The notes under the pieces were generated by a model. It saw only the letters and a list, made by a program, of their open reading frames with translations, made no database searches and had not been told where the DNA came from. A DNA stretch of 64,000 nt from Luzula sylvatica (Eukaryota > Streptophyta > Magnoliopsida > Poales > Juncaceae): NCBI GenBank assembly GCA_946800325.1, contig OX326956.1, positions 25,208,356-25,272,355 of the forward strand, in the 5' to 3' direction. Positions 37,594 through 49,983 of this stretch are shown here, in pieces (the first letter of the stretch is position 1; every line of letters begins with the position of its first letter). Made by a program: the position numbers and the translations under genes.

Positions 37594-39483
37594 GATAATT
37601 GACATTTTTAAAGGTGTTAGACTTCACTTTTTGTATTTTTGGAAATTTATTGAAAAAAATATAAATTCGTATGTGTTTGTCTTCAATTTCTGAGTTTTTT
37701 TAAGACCACGTAAAAATTAAATACTTTTGTCATTCCAAACATAAATCTTAGAATTGCTTTAAAAAATATGATATTTGATATTTTTGAAGGTGTTAGACTT
37801 CAATTTTTGCCAAAAATAAATTGAAAAAAAATAGAAATATGCATGTGTTAGTCTTCCATTTTGGAGTTTTTTTAAGGAAAATATGAAAATTAAGTATTTT
37901 TTTAGTTTTAGACATATATTTTGGCATTTAACAGAAAAATATGATAATTAATTTTTTTGAAGATGTTAGATTTCACTTTTGGTATTTTTCAAAATATTTC
38001 GAAAAAAGTAGGAATTCGCATGTGTTAGTCTTCAATTTTTGAGTTTTTATAGAAAAAATGAAAATTAAATATTTTTCTCATTCTAGACAGATATCTTTGG
38101 AATTTTTTGAAAAATATGAAAATTGATATTTTTGAAGGTATTAGACTTCACTTTTTGTTTTTTTACAAAAACATTGAAAAAATAGAATTCGCATGTGTTA
38201 GTCTTCAATTTTGGAATATTTATTAGCAAAACATGAAAATTAAGTATTTTACTCGTTCTATATTGAAATCTTGGAATGTTTTTGGAAATATTTATAATTG
38301 ATATTTTTAAAGGTGTTAGACTTCACTTTTTGTATTTTTGGAAATTTATTGAAAAAAATATAAATTCGTATGTGTTAGTCTTCAATTTTTGAGTTTTTTT
38401 AGGGCAACGTAAAAATTAAATAATTTTCTCATTCCAAACATAAATCTTGGAGTTGCTTTAAAAATATATGATAATTGATATTTTTGAAGGTGTTAGACTT
38501 CACTTTTTGCAAAAAATAAATTGAATAAAAAATAGAAATCCCCACGTGTTAGTCTTCCATTTTGGAGTTTTTTTAAGGAAAACATGAAAATTAAGTATTT
38601 TTTTAGTTTTAGACATATATTTTGGCATTTAACAGAAAAATATGATAATTAATTTTTTTGAAGGTGTTAGACTTCACTTTTGGTATTTTTCCAAATATTT
38701 CGAAAAAGTAGGAATTCGCACGTGTTAGTCTTCAATTTTTGAGTTTTTAAAGAAAAAAAATGAAAATTAAATATTTTTCTCATTCTACCCAGATATCTTT
38801 GGAATTTTTTGAAAAATATGATAATTAATATTTTTGAAGGTGTTAGACTGCACTTTTTGTTTTTTTACAAAAACATTGAAAAAATAGAATTCCTATGTGT
38901 TAGTCTTCAATTTTGGAATATTTTTTCGGAAAACATGAAAATAAAGTATTTTACTCGTTCTATATTGAAATCTTGGAATGTTTTTGAAAATATTGATAAT
39001 TTATATTTTTAAAGGTGTTAGACTTCACTTTTTGTATTTTTGGAAATTTATTGAAAAAAATATAAATTCGTATGTGTTAGTCTTCAATTTCTGAGTTTTT
39101 TTTAGGACAACGTAAAAATTAAATACTTTTCTCATTCCAAACATAAATCTTGGAATTGCTTTAAAAAATATGATAATTGATATTTTTGAAGGTGTTAGAC
39201 TTCACTTTTTGCAAAAAATAAATTGAATAAAAAATAGAAATCCCCACGTGTTAGTCTTCCATTTTGGAGTTTTTTTAAGGAAAACATGAAAATTAAGTAT
39301 TTTTTTAGTTTTAGACATATATTTTGGCATTTAACAGAAAAATATGATAATTAATTTTTTTGAAGGTGTTAGACTTCACTTTTGGTATTTTTCCAAATAT
39401 TTCGAAAAAGTAGGAATTCGCACGTGTTAGTCTTCAATTTTTGTGTTTTTATCGAAAAAAATGAAAATTAAATATTTTTCTCA

Positions 39484-42400
39484 TTCTAGACAGATATCTT
39501 TGGAATTTTTTGAAAAATATGAAAATTAATATTTTTGAAGGTATTAGACTCCACTTTTTATTTTTTTACAAAAACATTGAAAAAATAGAATTCGCATGTA
39601 TTAGTCTTCAATTTTGGAATATTTTTTAGGAAAACATGAAAATTAAGTATTTTACTCGTTCTATATTGAAATCTTGGAATGTTTTTGAAAATATTTATAA
39701 TCGATATTTTTAAAGGTGTTAGACTTCACTTTTTTTATTTTGGGAAATTTATTGAAAAAAATATAAATTCGTATGTGTTAGTCTTCAATTTCTGAGTTTT
39801 TTTTTGGGCAACGTAAAAATTAAATAATTTTCTCATTCCAAACATAAATCTTGGAATTCCTTTAAAAAATATGATAATTGTTATTTTTGAAGGTGACTTC
39901 ACTTTTTGCAAAAAATAAATTGAAAAAAAAATAGAAATCCGCATGCGTTAGTCTTCCATTTTGGAGTTTTTTTTAAGGAAAACATGAAAATTAAGTATTT
40001 TTTTAGTTTTAGACATATATTTTGGCATTTAACAGAAAAATATGATAATTAATTTTTTTGAAGATGTTAGACTTCACTTTTGGTATTTTTCCCAATATTT
40101 CGAAAAAAGTAGGAATTCGCATGTGTTAGTCTTCAATTTTTGAATTTTTATCGAAAAAATGAAAATTAAATATTTTTCTCATTCTAGACAGATATCTTTG
40201 GAATTTTTTGAAAAATATGAAAATTGATATTTTTGAAGGTAGAGTCCACTTTTTGTTTTTTTACAAAAACATTGAAAAAATAGAATTTGCACGTGTTAGT
40301 CTTCAATTTTGGAATATTTTTTAGGAAAACATGAAAATTAAGTATTTTACTCGTTCTATATTGAAATTTTGGAATGTTTTTGAAAATATTTATAATTCAT
40401 ATTTTTAAAGGTGTTAGACTTCACTTTTTGTATTTTTGGAAATTTATTGAAAACAATATAAATTCGTATGTGTTAGTCTTCAAATTCTGAGTTTTTTTTA
40501 GAGCAACGTAAAAATTAAATACTTTTCTCATTCCAAACATAAATCTTGGGATTGCTTTAAAAAAATATGATAATCGATATTTTTGAAGGTGACTTCACTT
40601 TTAGCTAAAAATAAATTGAAAAAAAAATAGAAATCCCCACGTGTTAGTCTTCCATTTTGGAGTTTTTTTAAGGAAAACATGAAAATTAAGTATTTTTTTA
40701 GTTTTAGACATATATTTTCGCATTTAACAGAAAAATATGATAATTAATTTTTTTGAAGGTGTTAGACTTCACTTTTGGTATTTTTCCAAATATTTCGAAA
40801 AAAGTAGGAATTCGCACGTGTTAGTCTTCAATTTTTGGGTTTTTATAGAAAAAAATGAAAATTAAATATTTTTCTCATTCTACACAGATATCATTGGAAT
40901 TTTTTGAAAAATATGATAATTGATATTTTTGAAGGTGTTAGACTGCACTTTTTGTTTTTTTTACAAAAAACATTGAAAAAATAGAATTCCCATGTGTTAG
41001 TCTTCAATTTTGGAATATTTTTTCGGAAAACATGAAAATAAAGTATTTTACTCGTTCTATATTGAAATCTTGGAATGTTTTTGAAAATATTGATAATTTA
41101 TATTTTTAAAGGTGTTAGACTTCACTTTTTGTATTTTTGGAAATTTATTGAAAAAAATATAAATTGGTATGTGTTAGTCTTCAATTTCTGAGTTTTTTTT
41201 AGGACAACGTAAAAATTAAATACTTTTCTCATTCCAAACATAAATCTTGGAATTGCTTTAAAAAATATGATAATTGATATTTTTGAAGGTGTTAGACTTC
41301 ACTTTTTGCCAAAAATAAATTGAAAAAAAAAATAGAAATCCCTACGTGTTAGTCTTCTATTTTGGAGTTTTTTTAAGGAAAACATGAAAATTAAGTATTT
41401 TTTTAGTTTTAGACATATATTTTGGCATTTAACAGAAAAATATGATAATTAATTTTTTTGAAGGTGTTATACTTCACTTTTGGTATTTTTCCAAATATTT
41501 CGAAAAAAGTAGGAATTCGCATGTGTTAGTCTTCAATTTTTGAGTTTTTATCGAAAAAAATGAAAATTAAATATTTTTCTCATTCTAGACAGATATCTTT
41601 GGAATTTTTTGAAAAATATGAAAATTGATATTTTTGAAGGTATTAGACTCCACTTTTTATTTTTATACAAAAAACATTGAAAAAATAGAATTCGCATGTA
41701 TTAGTCTTCAAATTTGGATTATTTTTTAGGAAAACATGAAAATTAAGTATTTTACTCGTTCTGTATTGAAATCTTGGATTTTGAAAATATTTATAATCGA
41801 TATTATTAAAGGTGTTAGACTTCACTTTTTGTATTTTTGGAAATTTATTGAAAAAAATCTAAATTCGTATGTGTTAGTCTTCAATTTCTTAGTTTTTTTT
41901 ACAGCAACGTAAAAATTAAATACTTTTCTCATTCCAAACATAAATCTTGGAATTGCTTTAAAAAAATATGATATTCGATATTTTTGAAGGTGTTAGACTT
42001 CACTTTTAGCAAAAAATAAATTGAAAAAAAAATAGAAATCCCCACGTGTTAGTCTACCATTTTGTAGTTTTTTTAAGGAAAACATGAAAATTAAGTATTT
42101 TTTTAGCTTTAGACATATATTTTGGCATTTAACAGAAAAATATGATAATTAATTTTTTTGAAGGTGTTAGACTTCACTTTTGGTATTTTTCCAAATATTT
42201 CGAAAAAAGTAGGAATTCGCACGTGTTAGTCTTCAATTTTTGAGTTTTCATAGAAAAAAATGAAAATTAAATATTTTTCTCATTCTACACAGATATCTTT
42301 GGAATTTTTTGAAAAATATGATAATTGATATTTTTGAAGGTGTTAGACTGCACTTTTTGTTTTTTTTACAAAGACATTGAAAAAATAGAATTCCCATGTG

Positions 42401-42983
42401 TTAGTCTTCAATTTTGGAATATTTTTTCGGAAAACATGAAAATAAATATTCTACTCGTTCTATATTGAAATCTTGGAATGTTTTTGAAAATATTGATAAT
42501 TTATATTTTTAAAGGTGTTAGACTTCACTTTTTGTATTTTTGGAAATTTATTGAAAAAAATATAAATTTGTATGTGTTAGTCTTCAATTTCTGAGTTTTT
42601 TTTAGGACAACGTAAAAATTATATACTTTTCTCATTCCAAACATAAATCTTGGAATTGCTTTAAAAAATATGATAATTGATATTTTTGAAGGTGTTAGAT
42701 TTCACTTTTAGCAAAAAATAAATTGAAAAAAAAATAGAAATCCGCATGCGTTAGTCTTCCATTTTGGAGTTTTTTTAAGGAAAACATGAAAATTAAGTAT
42801 TTTTTTAGTTTTAGACATATATTTTGGCATTTAACAGAAAAATATGATAATTAATTTTTTTGAAGATGTTAGACTTCACTTTTGGTATTTTTCCAAATAT
42901 TTCGAAAAAGTAGGAATTCGCATGTGTTAGTCTTCAATTTTTTTGTTTTTATCGAAAAAAATGAAAATTAAATATTTTTCTCA
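39484..42983 (+). repeat. 3,500-bp 20-monomer super-HOR, copy 1
   Basis: Five HOR units start at 39484, 40182, 40878, 41583 and 42283. Marks are TTTTTTTATTTTGGG in the first B, GGTAGAGTCCAC in the second A, AGATATCATTGG in the third A, TTGGATTTTGAAAATATT in the fourth B and AAATATTCTACTCG in the fifth A. Six differences from copy 2 were seen: four in its first 65 bp, and 40093 and 40606. No length difference was found. Confidence 0.95.
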
Positions 42984-45900
42984 TTCTAGACAAATATCTT
43001 TGGAATTTTTTGAAACATATGAAAATTGATATTTTTGAAGGTATTAGTCTCCACTTTTTATTTTTTTACAAAAACATTGAAAAAATAGAATTCGCATGTA
43101 TTAGTCTTCAATTTTGGAATATTTTTTAGGAAAACATGAAAATTAAGTATTTTACTCGTTCTATATTGAAATCTTGGAATGTTTTTGAAAATATTTATAA
43201 TCGATATTTTTAAAGGTGTTAGACTTCACTTTTTTTATTTTGGGAAATTTATTGAAAAAAATATAAATTCGTATGTGTTAGTCTTCAATTTCTGAGTTTT
43301 TTTTTGGGCAACGTAAAAATTAAATAATTTTCTCATTCCAAACATAAATCTTGGAATTCCTTTAAAAAATATGATAATTGTTATTTTTGAAGGTGACTTC
43401 ACTTTTTGCAAAAAATAAATTGAAAAAAAAATAGAAATCCGCATGCGTTAGTCTTCCATTTTGGAGTTTTTTTTAAGGAAAACATGAAAATTAAGTATTT
43501 TTTTAGTTTTAGACATATATTTTGGCATTTAACAGAAAAATATGATAATTAATTTTTTTGAAGATGTTAGACTTCACTTTTGGTATTTTTCCAAATATTT
43601 CGAAAAAAGTAGGAATTCGCATGTGTTAGTCTTCAATTTTTGAATTTTTATCGAAAAAATGAAAATTAAATATTTTTCTCATTCTAGACAGATATCTTTG
43701 GAATTTTTTGAAAAATATGAAAATTGATATTTTTGAAGGTAGAGTCCACTTTTTGTTTTTTTACAAAAACATTGAAAAAATAGAATTTGCACGTGTTAGT
43801 CTTCAATTTTGGAATATTTTTTAGGAAAACATGAAAATTAAGTATTTTACTCGTTCTATATTGAAATTTTGGAATGTTTTTGAAAATATTTATAATTCAT
43901 ATTTTTAAAGGTGTTAGACTTCACTTTTTGTATTTTTGGAAATTTATTGAAAACAATATAAATTCGTATGTGTTAGTCTTCAAATTCTGAGTTTTTTTTA
44001 GAGCAACGTAAAAATTAAATACTTTTCTCATTCCAAACATAAATCTTGGGATTGCTTTAAAAAAATATGATAATCGATATTTTTGAAGGTGACTTCACTT
44101 TTAGCAAAAAATAAATTGAAAAAAAAATAGAAATCCCCACGTGTTAGTCTTCCATTTTGGAGTTTTTTTAAGGAAAACATGAAAATTAAGTATTTTTTTA
44201 GTTTTAGACATATATTTTCGCATTTAACAGAAAAATATGATAATTAATTTTTTTGAAGGTGTTAGACTTCACTTTTGGTATTTTTCCAAATATTTCGAAA
44301 AAAGTAGGAATTCGCACGTGTTAGTCTTCAATTTTTGGGTTTTTATAGAAAAAAATGAAAATTAAATATTTTTCTCATTCTACACAGATATCATTGGAAT
44401 TTTTTGAAAAATATGATAATTGATATTTTTGAAGGTGTTAGACTGCACTTTTTGTTTTTTTTACAAAAAACATTGAAAAAATAGAATTCCCATGTGTTAG
44501 TCTTCAATTTTGGAATATTTTTTCGGAAAACATGAAAATAAAGTATTTTACTCGTTCTATATTGAAATCTTGGAATGTTTTTGAAAATATTGATAATTTA
44601 TATTTTTAAAGGTGTTAGACTTCACTTTTTGTATTTTTGGAAATTTATTGAAAAAAATATAAATTGGTATGTGTTAGTCTTCAATTTCTGAGTTTTTTTT
44701 AGGACAACGTAAAAATTAAATACTTTTCTCATTCCAAACATAAATCTTGGAATTGCTTTAAAAAATATGATAATTGATATTTTTGAAGGTGTTAGACTTC
44801 ACTTTTTGCCAAAAATAAATTGAAAAAAAAAATAGAAATCCCTACGTGTTAGTCTTCTATTTTGGAGTTTTTTTAAGGAAAACATGAAAATTAAGTATTT
44901 TTTTAGTTTTAGACATATATTTTGGCATTTAACAGAAAAATATGATAATTAATTTTTTTGAAGGTGTTATACTTCACTTTTGGTATTTTTCCAAATATTT
45001 CGAAAAAAGTAGGAATTCGCATGTGTTAGTCTTCAATTTTTGAGTTTTTATCGAAAAAAATGAAAATTAAATATTTTTCTCATTCTAGACAGATATCTTT
45101 GGAATTTTTTGAAAAATATGAAAATTGATATTTTTGAAGGTATTAGACTCCACTTTTTATTTTTATACAAAAAACATTGAAAAAATAGAATTCGCATGTA
45201 TTAGTCTTCAAATTTGGATTATTTTTTAGGAAAACATGAAAATTAAGTATTTTACTCGTTCTGTATTGAAATCTTGGATTTTGAAAATATTTATAATCGA
45301 TATTATTAAAGGTGTTAGACTTCACTTTTTGTATTTTTGGAAATTTATTGAAAAAAATCTAAATTCGTATGTGTTAGTCTTCAATTTCTTAGTTTTTTTT
45401 ACAGCAACGTAAAAATTAAATACTTTTCTCATTCCAAACATAAATCTTGGAATTGCTTTAAAAAAATATGATATTCGATATTTTTGAAGGTGTTAGACTT
45501 CACTTTTAGCAAAAAATAAATTGAAAAAAAAATAGAAATCCCCACGTGTTAGTCTACCATTTTGTAGTTTTTTTAAGGAAAACATGAAAATTAAGTATTT
45601 TTTTAGCTTTAGACATATATTTTGGCATTTAACAGAAAAATATGATAATTAATTTTTTTGAAGGTGTTAGACTTCACTTTTGGTATTTTTCCAAATATTT
45701 CGAAAAAAGTAGGAATTCGCACGTGTTAGTCTTCAATTTTTGAGTTTTCATAGAAAAAAATGAAAATTAAATATTTTTCTCATTCTACACAGATATCTTT
45801 GGAATTTTTTGAAAAATATGATAATTGATATTTTTGAAGGTGTTAGACTGCACTTTTTGTTTTTTTTACAAAGACATTGAAAAAATAGAATTCCCATGTG

Positions 45901-46483
45901 TTAGTCTTCAATTTTGGAATATTTTTTCGGAAAACATGAAAATAAATATTCTACTCGTTCTATATTGAAATCTTGGAATGTTTTTGAAAATATTGATAAT
46001 TTATATTTTTAAAGGTGTTAGACTTCACTTTTTGTATTTTTGGAAATTTATTGAAAAAAATATAAATTTGTATGTGTTAGTCTTCAATTTCTGAGTTTTT
46101 TTTAGGACAACGTAAAAATTATATACTTTTCTCATTCCAAACATAAATCTTGGAATTGCTTTAAAAAATATGATAATTGATATTTTTGAAGGTGTTAGAT
46201 TTCACTTTTAGCAAAAAATAAATTGAAAAAAAAATAGAAATCCGCATGCGTTAGTCTTCCATTTTGGAGTTTTTTTAAGGAAAACATGAAAATTAAGTAT
46301 TTTTTTAGTTTTAGACATATATTTTGGCATTTAACAGAAAAATATGATAATTAATTTTTTTGAAGATGTTAGACTTCACTTTTGGTATTTTTCCAAATAT
46401 TTCGAAAAAGTAGGAATTCGCATGTGTTAGTCTTCAATTTTTTTGTTTTTATCGAAAAAAATGAAAATTAAATATTTTTCTCA
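42984..46483 (+). repeat. 3,500-bp super-HOR, copy 2
   Basis: The units start at 42984, 43682, 44378, 45083 and 45783. This copy matches the consensus of the four at every position I compared. Confidence 0.95.
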
Positions 46484-49400
46484 TTCTAGACAAATATCTT
46501 TGGAATTTTTTGAAACATATGAAAATTGATATTTTTGAAGGTATTAGTCTCCACTTTTTATTTTTTTACAAAAACATTGAAAAAATAGAATTCGCATGTA
46601 TTAGTCTTCAATTTTGGAATATTTTTTAGGAAAACATGAAAATTAAGTATTTTACTCGTTCTATATTGAAATCTTGGAATGTTTTTGAAAATATTTATAA
46701 TCGATATTTTTAAAGGTGTTAGACTTCACTTTTTTTATTTTGGGAAATTTATTGAAAAAAATATAAATTCGTATGTGTTAGTCTTCAATTTCTGAGTTTT
46801 TTTTTGGGCAACGTAAAAATTAAATAATTTTCTCATTCCAAACATAAATCTTGGAATTCCTTTAAAAAATATGATAATTGTTATTTTTGAAGGTGACTTC
46901 ACTTTTTGCAAAAAATAAATTGAAAAAAAAATAGAAATCCGCATGCGTTAGTCTTCCATTTTGGAGTTTTTTTTAAGGAAAACATGAAAATTAAGTATTT
47001 TTTTAGTTTTAGACATATATTTTGGCATTTAACAGAAAAATATGATAATTAATTTTTTTGAAGATGTTAGACTTCACTTTTGGTATTTTTCCAAATATTT
47101 CGAAAAAAGTAGGAATTCGCATGTGTTAGTCTTCAATTTTTGAATTTTTATCGAAAAAATGAAAATTAAATATTTTTCTCATTCTAGACAGATATCTTTG
47201 GAATTTTTTGAAAAATATGAAAATTGATATTTTTGAAGGTAGAGTCCACTTTTTGTTTTTTTACAAAAACATTGAAAAAATTGAATTTGCACGTGTTAGT
47301 CTTCAATTTTGGAATATTTTTTAGGAAAACATGAAAATTAAGTATTTTACTCGTTCTATATTGAAATTTTGGAATGTTTTTGAAAATATTTATAATTCAT
47401 ATTTTTAAAGGTGTTAGACTTCACTTTTTGTATTTTTGGAAATTTATTGAAAACAATATAAATTCGTATGTGTTAGTCTTCAAATTCTGAGTTTTTTTTA
47501 GAGCAACGTAAAAATTAAATACTTTTCTCATTCCAAACATAAATCTTGGGATTGCTTTAAAAAAATATGATAATCGATATTTTTGAAGGTGACTTCACTT
47601 TTAGCAAAAAATAAATTGAAAAAAAAATAGAAATCCCCACGTGTTAGTCTTCCATTTTGGAGTTTTTTTAAGGAAAACATGAAAATTAAGTATTTTTTTA
47701 GTTTTAGACATATATTTTCGCATTTAACAGAAAAATATGATAATTAATTTTTTTGAAGGTGTTAGACTTCACTTTTGGTATTTTTCCAAATATTTCGAAA
47801 AAAGTAGGAATTCGCACGTGTTAGTCTTCAATTTTTGGGTTTTTATAGAAAAAAATGAAAATTAAATATTTTTCTCATTCTACACAGATATCATTGGAAT
47901 TTTTTGAAAAATATGATAATTGATATTTTTGAAGGTGTTAGACTGCACTTTTTGTTTTTTTTACAAAAAACATTGAAAAAATAGAATTCCCATGTGTTAG
48001 TCTTCAATTTTGGAATATTTTTTCGGAAAACATGAAAATAAAGTATTTTACTCGTTCTATATTGAAATCTTGGAATGTTTTTGAAAATATTGATAATTTA
48101 TATTTTTAAAGGTGTTAGACTTCACTTTTTGTATTTTTGGAAATTTATTGAAAAAAATATAAATTGGTATGTGTTAGTCTTCAATTTCTGAGTTTTTTTT
48201 AGGACAACGTAAAAATTAAATACTTTTCTCATTCCAAACATAAATCTTGGAATTGCTTTAAAAAATATGATAATTGATATTTTTGAAGGTGTTAGACTTC
48301 ACTTTTTGCCAAAAATAAATTGAAAAAAAAAATAGAAATCCCTACGTGTTAGTCTTCTATTTTGGAGTTTTTTTAAGGAAAACATGAAAATTAAGTATTT
48401 TTTTAGTTTTAGACATATATTTTGGCATTTAACAGAAAAATATGATAATTAATTTTTTTGAAGGTGTTATACTTCACTTTTGGTATTTTTCCAAATATTT
48501 CGAAAAAAGTAGGAATTCGCATGTGTTAGTCTTCAATTTTTGAGTTTTTATCGAAAAAAATGAAAATTAAATATTTTTCTCATTCTAGACAGATATCTTT
48601 GGAATTTTTTGAAAAATATGAAAATTGATATTTTTGAAGGTATTAGACTCCACTTTTTATTTTTATACAAAAAACATTGAAAAAATAGAATTCGCATGTA
48701 TTAGTCTTCAAATTTGGATTATTTTTTAGGAAAACATGAAAATTAAGTATTTTACTCGTTCTGTATTGAAATCTTGGATTTTGAAAATATTTATAATCGA
48801 TATTATTAAAGGTGTTAGACTTCACTTTTTGTATTTTTGGAAATTTATTGAAAAAAATCTAAATTCGTATGTGTTAGTCTTCAATTTCTTAGTTTTTTTT
48901 ACAGCAACGTAAAAATTAAATACTTTTCTCATTCCAAACATAAATCTTGGAATTGCTTTAAAAAAATATGATATTCGATATTTTTGAAGGTGTTAGACTT
49001 CACTTTTAGCAAAAAATAAATTGAAAAAAAAATAGAAATCCCCACGTGTTAGTCTACCATTTTGTAGTTTTTTTAAGGAAAACATGAAAATTAAGTATTT
49101 TTTTAGCTTTAGACATATATTTTGGCATTTAACAGAAAAATATGATAATTAATTTTTTTGAAGGTGTTAGACTTCACTTTTGGTATTTTTCCAAATATTT
49201 CGAAAAAAGTAGGAATTCGCACGTGTTAGTCTTCAATTTTTGAGTTTTCATAGAAAAAAATGAAAATTAAATATTTTTCTCATTCTACACAGATATCTTT
49301 GGAATTTTTTGAAAAATATGATAATTGATATTTTTGAAGGTGTTAGACTGCACTTTTTGTTTTTTTTACAAAGACATTGAAAAAATAGAATTCCCATGTG

Positions 49401-49983
49401 TTAGTCTTCAATTTTGGAATATTTTTTCGGAAAACATGAAAATAAATATTCTACTCGTTCTATATTGAAATCTTGGAATGTTTTTGAAAATATTGATAAT
49501 TTATATTTTTAAAGGTGTTAGACTTCACTTTTTGTATTTTTGGAAATTTATTGAAAAAAATATAAATTTGTATGTGTTAGTCTTCAATTTCTGAGTTTTT
49601 TTTAGGACAACGTAAAAATTATATACTTTTCTCATTCCAAACATAAATCTTGGAATTGCTTTAAAAAATATGATAATTGATATTTTTGAAGGTGTTAGAT
49701 TTCACTTTTAGCAAAAAATAAATTGAAAAAAAAATAGAAATCCGCATGCGTTAGTCTTCCATTTTGGAGTTTTTTTAAGGAAAACATGAAAATTAAGTAT
49801 TTTTTTAGTTTTAGACATATATTTTGGCATTTAACAGAAAAATATGATAATTAATTTTTTTGAAGATGTTAGACTTCACTTTTGGTATTTTTCCAAATAT
49901 TTCGAAAAAGTAGGAATTCGCATGTGTTAGTCTTCAATTTTTTTGTTTTTATCGAAAAAAATGAAAATTAAATATTTTTCTCA
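46484..49983 (+). repeat. 3,500-bp super-HOR, copy 3
   Basis: The units start at 46484, 47182, 47878, 48583 and 49283. The only private difference I saw is T at 47282 (ATTGAATTTGC instead of ATAGAATTTGC). Confidence 0.95.

Larger units (their letters stand above)
30899..39483 (+). repeat. Transition zone between left and right unit families
   Basis: HOR starts are 30899, 31598, 32119, 32820, 33522, 33868, 34565, 35260, 35962, 36654, 37355, 38081 and 38783. Left-type marks (CCGCACG in C, AAGACCACG in B) mix with right-type marks (CCCCACG in C, TTCTACACAG and GACTGCAC in A). Rare variants recur at irregular spacings: GGTATTCACTTTTTG at about 31655, 33585 and 34619; CTCACTCTACAC at 32817 and 37352; GGTAGACTCCAC at about 33923 and 36017. 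The zone holds three of the five unusual junctions in the window. Confidence 0.8.
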
